The notes: generated by a model from the sequence alone, not told the origin. 64,000 bases of DNA from Niallia nealsonii (GCF_002835805.1 NZ_PISE01000003.1:124001-188000); one strand, 5' to 3'. Positions 17,893 through 26,978 are shown, counted from the stretch's first letter. Numbers and translations are program-made.

Positions 17893-17960
17893 TTTTTTAT
17901 TGCCAGTTTTATCCTCTTTTGATACGTTAAAAGCACTAACAGAAATGAGGTGAAAGGAAT

Positions 17961-19067
17961 GTGAGAACTTATTATCCGAAATTATTGCTGTTATTGTTTT
18001 TATTGGGAAGTGTATTATTTACTGCTTTTTCTTATCATATTTCGTTTCTTATTCTGCTTTTTTCATCATCTTGTATTCTTGCATTATTTTTTATTACTCC
18101 GATAGTGAAGAAAAAAACAGCATTTTATATTTTGATATTTATTCTAATAGAAGCTTTAGTCATATTAATGGATAGACAATTTGTAGTTTATTTATATGCT
18201 ATATTGCTATTTCTTTTAATAGAATGCAGCAAAGAGTTGGCGGTATATACTTTTCGGATTCTTTTAATTGCTCTTGCAATCATTAATTTGTTAATCTTTT
18301 TCTTTTTTTATTCTTCCTTTGTGCTTATGTATTTATGTGGAACGAGTTTAATTGTTATCCTTTTATATCGTGTAAATGAAGTATCCCAGGATTATTTACA
18401 AGTAAGAAATGCATATGAATCTTTAGTTAATGAATTTCGCATTCAAAAGCGACATGCTTATCAAAATGAAAAGGCAGCCAGACTGGAAGAGCGCAATCTT
18501 ATTGCAAGAGAAATGCATGATGCAGTCGGACATAAGTTAACGGCTTTACTAATGCAAATCGAGCTGTTTAGAATTCAAGAGAAGAACGACTCTTTTAATA
18601 TCCTGAAAAATATGGCTTTGGAATCATTAGAAGAAACGAGAAAAGCTGTACGCATTTTGCAGGAAGAAGAACTTCATGGAATTTCCTCTGTTTTGCATTT
18701 AATAAAAAAATTGGAAAGTGAAAATACGGTTTATGTTCATTTGACAACCAAAAAGGGAGTTCTTCAAGTATCTATAAATAATCACCAAAGCACAATCCTA
18801 TACCGCATTATGCAAGAGGGATTAACGAATGCAATGAAATATGCCAGTTCTAAACAAGTTTTTATTACATTAAGTATTTCTCCAATTGGCCATATTATGT
18901 TTGAATTAAAAAATAAGTATGTGCATAAACATTCATTACATGAAGGGTTCGGACTGAAAAATATGAAGAAGCGCATAGAAGAAATTGGCGGAACATTACA
19001 TATATATCAAGTAGAAGATCAATTTATTGTACAAGGAACAATGCCTGTAGAGGAGATAAAAATATGA
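17961..19067 (+). CDS. Membrane sensor histidine kinase (LnrJ/YfiJ-like)
   Basis: 368-aa sensor with five to six transmembrane helices (residues about 5-135) and no sizeable extracellular loop, i.e. an intramembrane-sensing type. A HisKA_3 dimerisation box follows, RLEERNLIAREMHDAVGHKL, with the phospho-accepting His in MHDAVGH. The ATPase part includes RIMQEGLTNAMKYASS (N box) and GFGLKNMKKRIEEIGG (G box). GTG 17961 is preceded by GAGGTGA at 7 nt. It overlaps the regulator gene (ATGA). Kinase, regulator, ATPase and two permeases in this order match B. subtilis lnrJKLMN (linearmycin resistance), but this is an inference from order and protein type. Confidence 0.85.
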   Translation: MRTYYPKLLLLLFLLGSVLFTAFSYHISFLILLFSSSCILALFFITPIVKKKTAFYILIFILIEALVILMDRQFVVYLYAILLFLLIECSKELAVYTFRILLIALAIINLLIFFFFYSSFVLMYLCGTSLIVILLYRVNEVSQDYLQVRNAYESLVNEFRIQKRHAYQNEKAARLEERNLIAREMHDAVGHKLTALLMQIELFRIQEKNDSFNILKNMALESLEETRKAVRILQEEELHGISSVLHLIKKLESENTVYVHLTTKKGVLQVSINNHQSTILYRIMQEGLTNAMKYASSKQVFITLSISPIGHIMFELKNKYVHKHSLHEGFGLKNMKKRIEEIGGTLHIYQVEDQFIVQGTMPVEEIKI

Positions 19068-19705
19068 TAAGGGTGCTAATAGCAGAGGATCAGGGGATTG
19101 TAAGAAATGGTTTGAAAATGATTATTGAGCAAGACCCAGACATAAAGGTTGTTGCAGAAGCGGAAAATGGCAAAGAAGTATTAAGGCAATTAGACATGTA
19201 TGCAGTAGATATTGTATTAATGGATATACGAATGCCTGTTATGGATGGAATAGAAGCAACGGAACAAATCAGGAAAATATTTCCGAATGTAAAGATATTA
19301 ATTTTAACAACATTTAATGACGAAGAGTATGCGATTCAAGCATTTAAAAAAGGGGCAAATGGATTTTTATTAAAGACAACAGACAGCGCGTATTTATTGC
19401 AGAGCATTAAAAGCTGTTTGGCAGGGGGAATGTCTATTCATAATGAAGTGGCTCCAAAATTGATGTCAAAGCTTCTTTCAAAAAATAAAACAGAACCTAC
19501 CATACAGCATAATTATCATTTAACAGATAGAGAAAAAGAAATCGTTCAACATATAGGATTGGGAAAAACCAATAAAGAAATTGCGGGGGAGTTATTTTTA
19601 TCTGTGGGAACAGTAAAAAATCATATTACACAGATTTTAACCAAACTAGAATTAAGAGATCGGACACAGCTTGCTATTTTTGCAGTGAAAAATGATTTTA
19701 TTTAA
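19064..19705 (+). CDS. NarL/FixJ-type response regulator (LnrK/YfiK-like)
   Basis: 213 aa. The receiver domain has the acidic pocket E8/D9, phosphorylation site Asp54 in LMDIRMPVMDG, Thr in ILTTFND and Lys in FLLKTTD. The C-terminal LuxR-type HTH is LTDREKEIVQHIGLGKTNKE, then IAGELFLSVGTVKNHITQIL. It partners the kinase just upstream by a 4-nt overlap and very probably activates the exporter genes 420 nt downstream. The intervening gap (19706-20124) contains a family A repeat and otherwise no gene. Confidence 0.93.
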   Translation: MIRVLIAEDQGIVRNGLKMIIEQDPDIKVVAEAENGKEVLRQLDMYAVDIVLMDIRMPVMDGIEATEQIRKIFPNVKILILTTFNDEEYAIQAFKKGANGFLLKTTDSAYLLQSIKSCLAGGMSIHNEVAPKLMSKLLSKNKTEPTIQHNYHLTDREKEIVQHIGLGKTNKEIAGELFLSVGTVKNHITQILTKLELRDRTQLAIFAVKNDFI

Positions 19706-19721
19706 TTTGGATAGGATTATG

Positions 19722-19876
19722 TTTATCCCGCATTAACGGGCTTTTGACCTCCACCTCAAAATTATGAGAAGAAAGGAGAAATTTAGGTGGGGACAACTGC
19801 CCGTAAAAGCCCGATTGGTTCAACTAACAATCAGTGGGGATGGAAAAAAAAACGCTGATTGAAGTTTCACTTTATT
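19722..19876 (+). repeat. Structured dispersed repeat, family A copy 2 (155 bp)
   Basis: Lies between the response regulator and exporter genes. It can fold into a long rod: ACGGGC with GCCCGT, TTG with CAA, and CTCCACCT with AGGTGGGG. A second hairpin is CAATCAGTG / CGCTGATTG across an A-rich loop. It begins TTTATCCCGCATTAACGGG and ends GTTTCACTTTATT, boundaries shared with copy 1 at 14617-14815; copy 1 is 44 bp longer in the middle. No coding potential. Confidence 0.8.
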
Positions 19877-20124
19877 GTGCTGTATTTATGTGTTTAGGTA
19901 AAGAATCTTCATTTAGATGCAAGTGAGAAAGTATGCTTTTTTGAATTGTATTATGAAATAAAACTGTTTAAAAAGGGGAAGAGAAATCTTTTCCTTTTTA
20001 TTTTGAAGTGAATATGTCGAGAGTCTATGACTTAAGTCATTTATTTTTCTGTAAGAAGTGACCTTTAGTTATAGGAGCATAGGAGAATTTTCTTTAAGAT
20101 AGGAAATAGAAAGGATGATGATAC

Positions 20125-21057
20125 ATGTTAGAAATAATAAAGTTGTCCAAAGCATATAAGCAAAAAAAGGTAGTTGATTCAATTAATCTGTACTTGGATA
20201 GTGGAGAAACGGTTGGTTTGTTGGGACCGAATGGAGCAGGAAAATCAACGACTATTTCTTTGATTTCTTCTTTAGTTTCACCTAGCGGCGGGGATGTACG
20301 TTTGTATAATGAAAGCATTTTGAAATCACCGCAAAGTTTGCGAGAGATTTTAGGAGTTGTTCCTCAAGAAATTGCTCTTTATATGGAGCTATCTGCAAGA
20401 GAAAATTTAATTTTTTTCGGGAAGATGCATCGTATTCCAAACAGCCGCCTGCAAAAGCGGGTCGATGAAGTATTGGATATTATCGGTCTAAAAGACAGAG
20501 AAAAAGATTTAGTAAAAACATTTTCTGGTGGAATGAAACGAAGATTAAATATTGGTGTGGCACTTATTCATGAGCCGAAAATTATTATTATGGATGAACC
20601 GACAGTTGGGATTGATCCGCAATCTAGGAACTATATTTTAGAAACAGTGAAAAATCTTAATAAAGAAGAAAATATAACTGTTCTTTATACAAGTCATTAT
20701 ATGGAGGAAGTAGAGTTCCTTTGTGATCGCATTTACATTATGGATCATGGACAAATCATTGCATCTGGCACAAAAGAAGAGTTGAAAAATATTCTTTCCC
20801 AAGAAACAGCAATCAATATTAAAGTGGAATTAATTAAACATGATTTTGTTGAGGCATTAAAGAGTCAGAGCAATGTTAAAAATTTATCGATTCAGCAATC
20901 TGTCATTACGGTAATTGTTCCAAAACAAGTAAATATGTTGAAGGACATTTTTAAATTAGCGGAAGAACATACAACAAATGTACTCTCCGTAAATATTGTA
21001 ACACCGACTTTAGAGGACGTATTTTTACATCTGACAGGTCGTCAGTTAAGAGATTAG
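20125..21057 (+). CDS. ABC transporter ATPase (LnrL/YfiL-like)
   Basis: 310-aa ATP-binding subunit of an ABC-2 exporter. Walker A LLGPNGAGKSTT (about 33-44), Q loop VVPQE, signature TFSGGMKRRLNIG, Walker B KIIIMDEPTVGIDP, and H loop YTSHYMEE. An extra C-terminal domain of about 90 residues is typical of drug and antibiotic exporters of this class. GAAAGGATG precedes ATG 20125. It is followed after 11 nt by the first permease. With the adjacent two-component system, the likely role is inducible export of a membrane-active compound; the substrate is unknown. Confidence 0.93.
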   Translation: MLEIIKLSKAYKQKKVVDSINLYLDSGETVGLLGPNGAGKSTTISLISSLVSPSGGDVRLYNESILKSPQSLREILGVVPQEIALYMELSARENLIFFGKMHRIPNSRLQKRVDEVLDIIGLKDREKDLVKTFSGGMKRRLNIGVALIHEPKIIIMDEPTVGIDPQSRNYILETVKNLNKEENITVLYTSHYMEEVEFLCDRIYIMDHGQIIASGTKEELKNILSQETAINIKVELIKHDFVEALKSQSNVKNLSIQQSVITVIVPKQVNMLKDIFKLAEEHTTNVLSVNIVTPTLEDVFLHLTGRQLRD

Positions 21058-21068
21058 GAGGGGATGGC

Positions 21069-22325
21069 ATGTTCTTTCAGCTAATAAAAAAAGAATTGCT
21101 TGTCATATGGCGAAGACCGAGAGAATTAATTGTCCTTTTATTAATGCCGTTTATTTTAATCACCATATTAGGAAGTGCACTAGGAGCATTTAATGATGGT
21201 GATGTAAAAGTAGATGCAAAACTTGCTGTTCTTTTAAAAGATGATCCACAGCTAGCACAAGATAAAATAATAAAGGAAATTCAAAACACGGCTTTATCTA
21301 ACGAGGAAAAAGCACAAAAAATCGCCCTTATTTCTGCCTTTCATCCAGTAGATATTTTTTTAAATGAAGTAATAGAAACGAAAGAGTTAAAAAAAGTATT
21401 AAAAGTGACCGTTATAGAAAAGACACTTTCGCCAAAAGAGCAAAAAAAATATGATGGCATATTAGAAATTCCTGTGTCTTTTTCAGAAGAATTTTATCAA
21501 AAACTTCTCAATGAAAAGGGAGAAGGTGGAAAGTGGGAATTGGCAGTTGCAGACAATACATCAGTAAATGCTACTGTTATTCAAGATATTGTAACAAGTT
21601 TCGAGAAAGAGATTAACTTAGCAAAAACTGCCCAACAATTACAAGTTGATTACGCAAAAATAGTTTCTGGCCAAAATAAGGTCGCTACAATCGAAAATAT
21701 AACAAAGAAAAAAGAAATCGATGCATTTTCTTATTATGCAGTGGGCATGTGTGTCATGTTTGTATTTTATGTGGCGACAACAGTATCTGGTTTTGCTTAT
21801 CAGCAGAAAGAAGATCATATGTATGAGCGAATACTGCTGGCAAGTGTTTCTCCTTTTGCCTATTTTGCAGGAATATTTGCAGCGACATTTTTGCTTTCCT
21901 TTGTTCAGTTAAATCTATTATTCAGTCTAACTGCTCTTTTTTATGGAGTGGCGTTTCCAAATATTATGTATTATTTATGTGTTACTATAGCATTAAATTG
22001 TATGACAGCAAGTTTTGCCGTTTTTATTACCGCAATTAGTTATATAACAAACTCAAAAAATATAGAAAGTCTATTTTCTAGTTTAATTGTCCCAATTATA
22101 GCATTTGTTGGGGGGAGTTTTTTTGACCTTAGTGCTATTGGCGGATTTATGGAAAGGTTAGGAGAAGTATCTCCAGGGGGTGCTGCGCTTACCGCTTATT
22201 TAAAAGTTATACAAGGATTTTCCCTTTATGATATGGCAGAACAATTTCAAGCAATCTTCCTATTTACTGGTGTATTGCTTTTCGTAACGATGATGTTAAT
22301 TAGGAAAAGAGGTGCGGCAATATGA
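21069..22325 (+). CDS. ABC-2 type permease (LnrM-like)
   Basis: 418 aa. One N-terminal transmembrane helix (about 17-38) follows the cytosolic LIKKELLVIWRRPRE. A large extracytoplasmic domain (about 45-215) comes next, then five or six helices at the C-terminus. This is the MacB-unlike, ABC2_membrane_3 architecture of YhfP/YfiM-type permeases. No catalytic residues are expected. It forms a heterodimer with the next gene, whose ATG overlaps this stop (ATGA at 22322-22325). Confidence 0.88.
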   Translation: MFFQLIKKELLVIWRRPRELIVLLLMPFILITILGSALGAFNDGDVKVDAKLAVLLKDDPQLAQDKIIKEIQNTALSNEEKAQKIALISAFHPVDIFLNEVIETKELKKVLKVTVIEKTLSPKEQKKYDGILEIPVSFSEEFYQKLLNEKGEGGKWELAVADNTSVNATVIQDIVTSFEKEINLAKTAQQLQVDYAKIVSGQNKVATIENITKKKEIDAFSYYAVGMCVMFVFYVATTVSGFAYQQKEDHMYERILLASVSPFAYFAGIFAATFLLSFVQLNLLFSLTALFYGVAFPNIMYYLCVTIALNCMTASFAVFITAISYITNSKNIESLFSSLIVPIIAFVGGSFFDLSAIGGFMERLGEVSPGGAALTAYLKVIQGFSLYDMAEQFQAIFLFTGVLLFVTMMLIRKRGAAI

Positions 22326-23413
22326 AGGCCATTCTATGGGGGAAATTTAGACAATTTATTCGAAAGCCAGGTGCCCTTCTTATTACTACGATAATTTGTA
22401 TTGCATTTTCTTTTCTACTAGGGAAATCGTCTTTTTCAAAAATGGAAGTGCCTGTTTTTACAGAAAAAGAAAATGATATGCAAACGATTATAGCAGAATT
22501 GAATAAAAGTGAAAGTTATTCTTTTAAACGGTTTTCTAAAGAAGAAGTCAAAAAGAAAGTGGAAGAAGGGGAAGCAACTGCAGGATTAAAGCTTAGCGAC
22601 AATAGCTATACACTATATCGGGTTGCTGATACTGCTGATGTGATGCTAATCAACCGCTATGTGGAAAAGTATTATCAAACTAAACAGCAAAAGCAGTCTT
22701 TATTAGAAATGACAGTGAACCAGGATGCTGAAAAAATAGTCGAAGAGAATGAAAAAGATCCAATTTTAGCTGTTTCCTATGATAGTGCTTCGTCTCAGAA
22801 ACAATCAACATATAATCAAGCACTGCAGGCATTATTTGGATTTACGCTATTTTTTAGCATCTATACAGTGGCGTATACAGTCGTGGAAATTTTAAGAGAT
22901 AAACAAAATGGCATATGGGACCGTTTTATACTATCATCGACTTCGAAAACACAGCTTTATTTAGGGCATTTATTGTTTAGTTTTATTGTGGGATACATTC
23001 AAATCATGCTGATTTTTTCTGTATTTAACTATGCGTTAGGTGTAGACTTTTCTGGAAAGTTTTACATGGTATTTATTTTAATTATTCCGTATTTATATGC
23101 GATTGTTGCATTAGCGATTTTATTGACAGGTTTGGTGAAAACAGCAAGCCAATTTACTTCCATTATTCCACTGATATCCGTAAGCTTTGCGATGTTAGGT
23201 GGTGCTTATTGGCCATTAGAAATTGTCACTTCCAAATTTTTATTGCTGCTCTCGAAGTTTGTTCCGATAACCTATGGCATGGAGATGCTAAAAAAGGCCA
23301 TTATCCAAAGTGCGTCATGGACAGAACTCCTGCTGCCAATTGCTATTCTTATGCTAATGGGAACATTAATGCTAGGAATAGGCATCCGTTTAATTGAAAG
23401 AAGACATGTTTGA
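22322..23413 (+). CDS. ABC-2 type permease (LnrN-like)
   Basis: 363 aa, same layout as the preceding permease but with a shorter extracytoplasmic domain (about 40-170) and six C-terminal helices, including LGGAYWPLEIVT, a segment common to this permease family. Basic N-terminus KFRQFIRKPGALL. It is the last gene of the ATPase-permease-permease unit. No clear terminator follows, only a degenerate 20-bp repeat (23437-23475). Confidence 0.88.
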   Translation: MKAILWGKFRQFIRKPGALLITTIICIAFSFLLGKSSFSKMEVPVFTEKENDMQTIIAELNKSESYSFKRFSKEEVKKKVEEGEATAGLKLSDNSYTLYRVADTADVMLINRYVEKYYQTKQQKQSLLEMTVNQDAEKIVEENEKDPILAVSYDSASSQKQSTYNQALQALFGFTLFFSIYTVAYTVVEILRDKQNGIWDRFILSSTSKTQLYLGHLLFSFIVGYIQIMLIFSVFNYALGVDFSGKFYMVFILIIPYLYAIVALAILLTGLVKTASQFTSIIPLISVSFAMLGGAYWPLEIVTSKFLLLLSKFVPITYGMEMLKKAIIQSASWTELLLPIAILMLMGTLMLGIGIRLIERRHV

Positions 23414-23436
23414 TAGCAAACTAGCTTACTAGAACA

Positions 23437-23475
23437 GGACAGCCAATAAATCGGGGAAGACGGCAAATAAACGGC
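23437..23475 (+). repeat. Degenerate two-unit tandem motif
   Basis: GGACAGCCAATAAATCGGG followed by GAAGACGGCAAATAAACGGC. A third relative, GGACGGCGAATAAAAAGGG, occurs at 48572-48590 downstream of lutC. The common form is roughly GACRGCNAATAAANCGG. Both sites lie in intergenic DNA beyond the 3' end of an operon. Confidence 0.45.
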
Positions 23476-23589
23476 AGATCCCTCCAAAAGAAATGTGCAA
23501 TAGAGACATAATTCATGTCCTCTTTGCCCATTTTTTTCATTGTTTTTAAATCAACGTTATAATAACTATTATAGGAAAGGGAGGGTACG

Positions 23590-24135
23590 ATGTTTATACA
23601 TAAAATCAACGAAAATCTTTCATTAAAGCTTGTCGATATAAGAGATGCAGAATCTATCTTTAGCTTAACGAATAAAAATAGAAAACATTTGCGAGAGTGG
23701 CTGCCATGGCTTGATATAACAACTAGATTAGAAGATACACAGTCTTTTGTTAAAAGCTGTTTAACAGGATATGCTGAAAATAAAAGCATGAATGTAATGA
23801 TTATATGGAAAGGAGAAATAGTCGGAATGGCATCCTTTAATCAAATTAATTGGGCGAATCAAACGACCTATATCGGCTATTGGCTTGCGGAAGGATTTCA
23901 AGGGAATGGAATTATGACAAAAACGGCTAAAGCATTAACTGAATATGCGTTTAAAGAGCTGAAACTAAATAAAGTGGAAATTCGAGCAGCTGTTGAAAAC
24001 AAAAAAAGCAGAAGTATCCCAGAAAGATTAGGGTTTGTACAAGAAGGAATCATTCGGCAAGGAGAATGGCTGTATGACCATTATGTAGATACTGTAGTGT
24101 ATGGGATGCTTCGCGAGGAGTGGCATAATAAATAA
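23590..24135 (+). CDS. GNAT N-acetyltransferase (YdaF/RimL-like)
   Basis: 181-aa acetyl-CoA-dependent acetyltransferase of the RimJ/RimL subgroup. The pyrophosphate-binding loop is GFQGNGIMTKTAK, preceded by IGYWLAEG. The conserved tail includes NKVEIRAAVENKKSRSIPER followed by LGFVQEGIIRQGEWL. B. subtilis YdaF is close in pattern. Substrate unknown; ribosomal-protein N-termini or small amines are both possible. AAAGGGAGG precedes ATG 23590. It is monocistronic with its own terminator. Confidence 0.9.
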   Translation: MFIHKINENLSLKLVDIRDAESIFSLTNKNRKHLREWLPWLDITTRLEDTQSFVKSCLTGYAENKSMNVMIIWKGEIVGMASFNQINWANQTTYIGYWLAEGFQGNGIMTKTAKALTEYAFKELKLNKVEIRAAVENKKSRSIPERLGFVQEGIIRQGEWLYDHYVDTVVYGMLREEWHNK

Positions 24136-24138
24136 GTA

Positions 24139-24181
24139 AAAACCCGATTTTCTATTGGTCTCGAGTAGAAAATCGGGTTTT
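24139..24181 (+). terminator. Terminator after the acetyltransferase
   Basis: AAAACCCGATTTTCTA and TAGAAAATCGGGTTTT form a perfect 16-bp stem with an 11-nt loop. It may also act on the opposite strand for the convergent yisN. Confidence 0.9.
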
Positions 24182-24223
24182 GCTGAATATCATCTAAAAG
24201 AGCTCATTTTTCATCTCTCCTAG

Positions 24224-24784
24224 TTAAGAAGACAATTTCTCAATAATCATCCGTTTACCCGTATTTAATGTAAATTCAAACCGGTCTGTCACTTTTTCAT
24301 TATAATAAAAATGATGATTTATACTGCATAGCCCTTCTTGATTATCAAAAATCATCATATTGACACCGCTTTTTCTTTTTACATCTTTTAAAAAGGTAAG
24401 CTGGTTATAACAATAGATACAGTCATAAATGGAAAATTTCATCGTATTTAATGTGGTTATAAACTGGTAAAAACTATCATCACTAATTTCCTCCAAAAGT
24501 CTTTCTAATGCAAAGACAAGGTGCTTGCGTATACGAATGGTATCTTGATTTTTAAGAGTAAGAATGGAACCAGATGCATTTACCATCCCCTCATCCAAAA
24601 GAATGCCTTTTCGCCAGTTATTTAATGATAGCACTTCAATTTCTTGATGAATATATTCCTCTAATAAAGAAGCCTCTTCTGTTTCATCATCAAAAAAAAT
24701 CCATTGATCATTTATATATTCAACAGTGCCCATCGTAAAAGCACGAGTTTGGTATTCAATAAGCTTCAAACGTTGCTGTTTCAT
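24224..24784 (-). CDS. yisN: YisN-like protein (DUF2777)
   Basis: 186-aa soluble protein of unknown function. The N-terminal half (RAFTMGTVEYINDQWIFFDD, then EEASLLEEYIHQEIEVL) looks like a small β-rich domain. The second half is helical, then β (SIYDCIYCYNQLTFL, NMMIFDNQEGLCSINHHFYY). No signal peptide or membrane helix. The identification rests on remembered family pattern plus location next to asnO, as in B. subtilis. AGGAGG lies before ATG 24784. Confidence 0.68.
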   Translation of the reverse strand: MKQQRLKLIEYQTRAFTMGTVEYINDQWIFFDDETEEASLLEEYIHQEIEVLSLNNWRKGILLDEGMVNASGSILTLKNQDTIRIRKHLVFALERLLEEISDDSFYQFITTLNTMKFSIYDCIYCYNQLTFLKDVKRKSGVNMMIFDNQEGLCSINHHFYYNEKVTDRFEFTLNTGKRMIIEKLSS

Positions 24785-24898
24785 TGTAAACCTCCTATTT
24801 GCTCCATTAAATTCTTTTTAGACATAAATTGCCTATTTTAAACTTATCATGCTTTCATACGAAAAAACGATAGAAACAAAACTCCTCACCTTGAAAAA

Positions 24899-25010
24899 TT
24901 AGGCTGTGTTAAACTTGGCTGTTAAGGGTGTTCACTTTTATGCAGCAGTCTTATACAACTGCTCCAATCAACAGGGTGCAAAATCAAATAATTAGCTTTA
25001 ACACAGCCAA
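24899..25010 (+). repeat. Family B MITE-like element with terminal inverted repeats
   Basis: About 110 bp bounded by GGCTGTGTTAAA (24902-24913) and its exact reverse complement TTTAACACAGCC (24997-25008), with no ORF. The right half is shared with 17841-17892. It lies in the 346-bp gap between divergent yisN and asnO; the rest of that gap shows only the asnO RBS. The form is typical of a miniature inverted-repeat element, but no transposase relative is present here. Confidence 0.72.
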
Positions 25011-25130
25011 AAATTAAAGTAAATGAATTAGTTTATATGGACAAATAACCATTCGTTTATTTCCGCATAGAATACTCCATATTGATTGGTATCTAATCAA
25101 ACTTTCCACTTTAGAAAGGATGATAATCAA

Positions 25131-26978
25131 ATGTGTGGAATAACAGGTTGGGTTGATTACAAAAAGGACTTGAGAAAAGAATCGGATATACTAGAGGCGA
25201 TGGCGGAAACATTAGCAAAAAGGGGACCAGATGATACGAATGTATGGACGAAGCTGCATGCTGGGTTTGGTCATAAGCGTTTAGTTGTAGTAGATCCACT
25301 TAATGGCATTCAGCCGATGACAAAGGAAAAAGAAGGTTTTTCATATACTATTTGCTACAATGGTGAGCTGTACAATACAGAAGACATAAGAAAAGAATTA
25401 CTAATAAAAGGATATTCATTTAATGGTCATAGTGATACAGAAGTTTTATTAGCATCCTATATAGAATGGCAAGAAGAATGCTTACAATACTTAAATGGCA
25501 TCTTTGCTTTTGCTGTATGGGATGAAAAAAGAAATTCTTTATTTATCGGAAGAGACCGTTTAGGGGTAAAGCCATTGTTTTATTCTGAAACAGGTTCTGG
25601 ATTTATCTTTGGATCGGAAATGAAAGCATTGCTTGCTAATCCAAGTGTAAAAGCAGAATTAAACCGGGAAGGATTGGCAGAAGTATTTGCATTAGGGCCT
25701 TCTCATACACCAGGAAGCGGCATTTTTAAAGGGATTAAAGAATTGCGGCCAGGTCATGCATTAAAATTCTCACAAGAGGGCTTAAAAATATGGCGCTATT
25801 GGAATGTGAAAAGTGAACAGCATGAAGATACATTTGAAGAAACAGTAGAAAAAGTGCGCTATCTATTTAAGGATGCTGTCACAAGACAATTAGTTTCCGA
25901 TGTGCCCTTAAGCACTTTTTTATCTGGAGGAGTAGATTCGAGTGCTATTACAGCAATTGCCTCGAATGAATATAAACAATCTGGAAAAGGGCCTCTTCAT
26001 ACGTATTCCATTGATTATGAAGGCAATGATAAATTTTTTAAAGCAAATGAATTTCAGCCAAATTCAGATGGCGTTTATATTAAGAAGATGACAGATACTT
26101 TTGGAACTATTCATCATAATTGCATTATTACGCAAGAAACACTGGCACAGTTTCTGCATGAAGCCGTGACGGTAAGAGATGTGCCTGGAATGGCTGATGT
26201 AGATTCTTCGCTTTTATGGTTTTGCCGGGAAATAAAAAAAGATTTTGTTGTCAGTTTATCTGGAGAATGTGCGGATGAAATTTTTGGTGGATATCCATGG
26301 TTTAGAAGAGAAGCCGATTTGGCTCGAGGTGGATTTCCATGGATGAGATCGATTCAAGAAAGACAGGGTTTGTTAAAAGAGGGTTGGAGCAGCAAGCTAA
26401 AGCTAGAAGATTATATGATGGATAAATATAATCAAACAATTGCGGAAACCCCTAAATTAGATGGCGAAAGCAAAGAAGATGCCAAAAGAAGAGAATTATT
26501 TTATTTAAATCAGCTTTGGTTTATGACAACATTGCTAGAGCGCAAAGATAGAATGAGTATGGGAGCAAGTTTGGAAGTCCGTGTTCCATTTGCAGACCAT
26601 CGCCTTGTAGAATATGTATGGAATGTGCCATGGGAAATGAAGAATTATCAAAACAGAGAAAAAGGATTGCTTAGAAAAGCGTTAGAAGGAATTCTGCCAG
26701 AGGAAGTCTTATACCGCAAGAAAAGTCCGTATCCGAAAACGCATAATCCTATTTATACAAAAACAGTAAAAGATATGCTGACAAATATACTTGCAAATAA
26801 AAGCTCTGCCTTATATGAATTTTTTGATAAAGAAAAATTAAATCAAATTATTGAAACAGAAGGATCGGCTTTTAAAGAACCATGGTTTGGGCAATTAATG
26901 ACAGGACCACAATTACTGGCACATTTAGCCCAGATGCATTATTGGTTTAAAGACTATAATATTAATGTAGTAGATTAA
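25131..26978 (+). CDS. asnO: Asparagine synthetase (glutamine-hydrolysing) AsnO
   Basis: 615 aa. It makes asparagine from aspartate, ATP and glutamine; in B. subtilis AsnO is the sporulation-expressed isozyme. The start is fixed by the N-terminal nucleophile: MCGITGW at 25131 exposes Cys2 after Met removal. The upstream in-frame ATG at 25086 would bury it. The glutaminase domain spans about 2-210 (KRGPDD, GHKRLVVVD, CYNGELYN, GRDRLGVKPLFY). The synthetase domain has the PP-loop SGGVDSS, ECADEIFGGYPWF, and LERKDRMSMGASLEVRVPF. A GAAAGGATGA RBS lies upstream. Confidence 0.95.
   Translation: MCGITGWVDYKKDLRKESDILEAMAETLAKRGPDDTNVWTKLHAGFGHKRLVVVDPLNGIQPMTKEKEGFSYTICYNGELYNTEDIRKELLIKGYSFNGHSDTEVLLASYIEWQEECLQYLNGIFAFAVWDEKRNSLFIGRDRLGVKPLFYSETGSGFIFGSEMKALLANPSVKAELNREGLAEVFALGPSHTPGSGIFKGIKELRPGHALKFSQEGLKIWRYWNVKSEQHEDTFEETVEKVRYLFKDAVTRQLVSDVPLSTFLSGGVDSSAITAIASNEYKQSGKGPLHTYSIDYEGNDKFFKANEFQPNSDGVYIKKMTDTFGTIHHNCIITQETLAQFLHEAVTVRDVPGMADVDSSLLWFCREIKKDFVVSLSGECADEIFGGYPWFRREADLARGGFPWMRSIQERQGLLKEGWSSKLKLEDYMMDKYNQTIAETPKLDGESKEDAKRRELFYLNQLWFMTTLLERKDRMSMGASLEVRVPFADHRLVEYVWNVPWEMKNYQNREKGLLRKALEGILPEEVLYRKKSPYPKTHNPIYTKTVKDMLTNILANKSSALYEFFDKEKLNQIIETEGSAFKEPWFGQLMTGPQLLAHLAQMHYWFKDYNINVVD

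Noticed and set aside
24899-25010. Element read as a transcription terminator
   Set aside because: The inverted repeats are over 80 nt apart, no T run follows, and the right half recurs elsewhere, fitting a MITE better.
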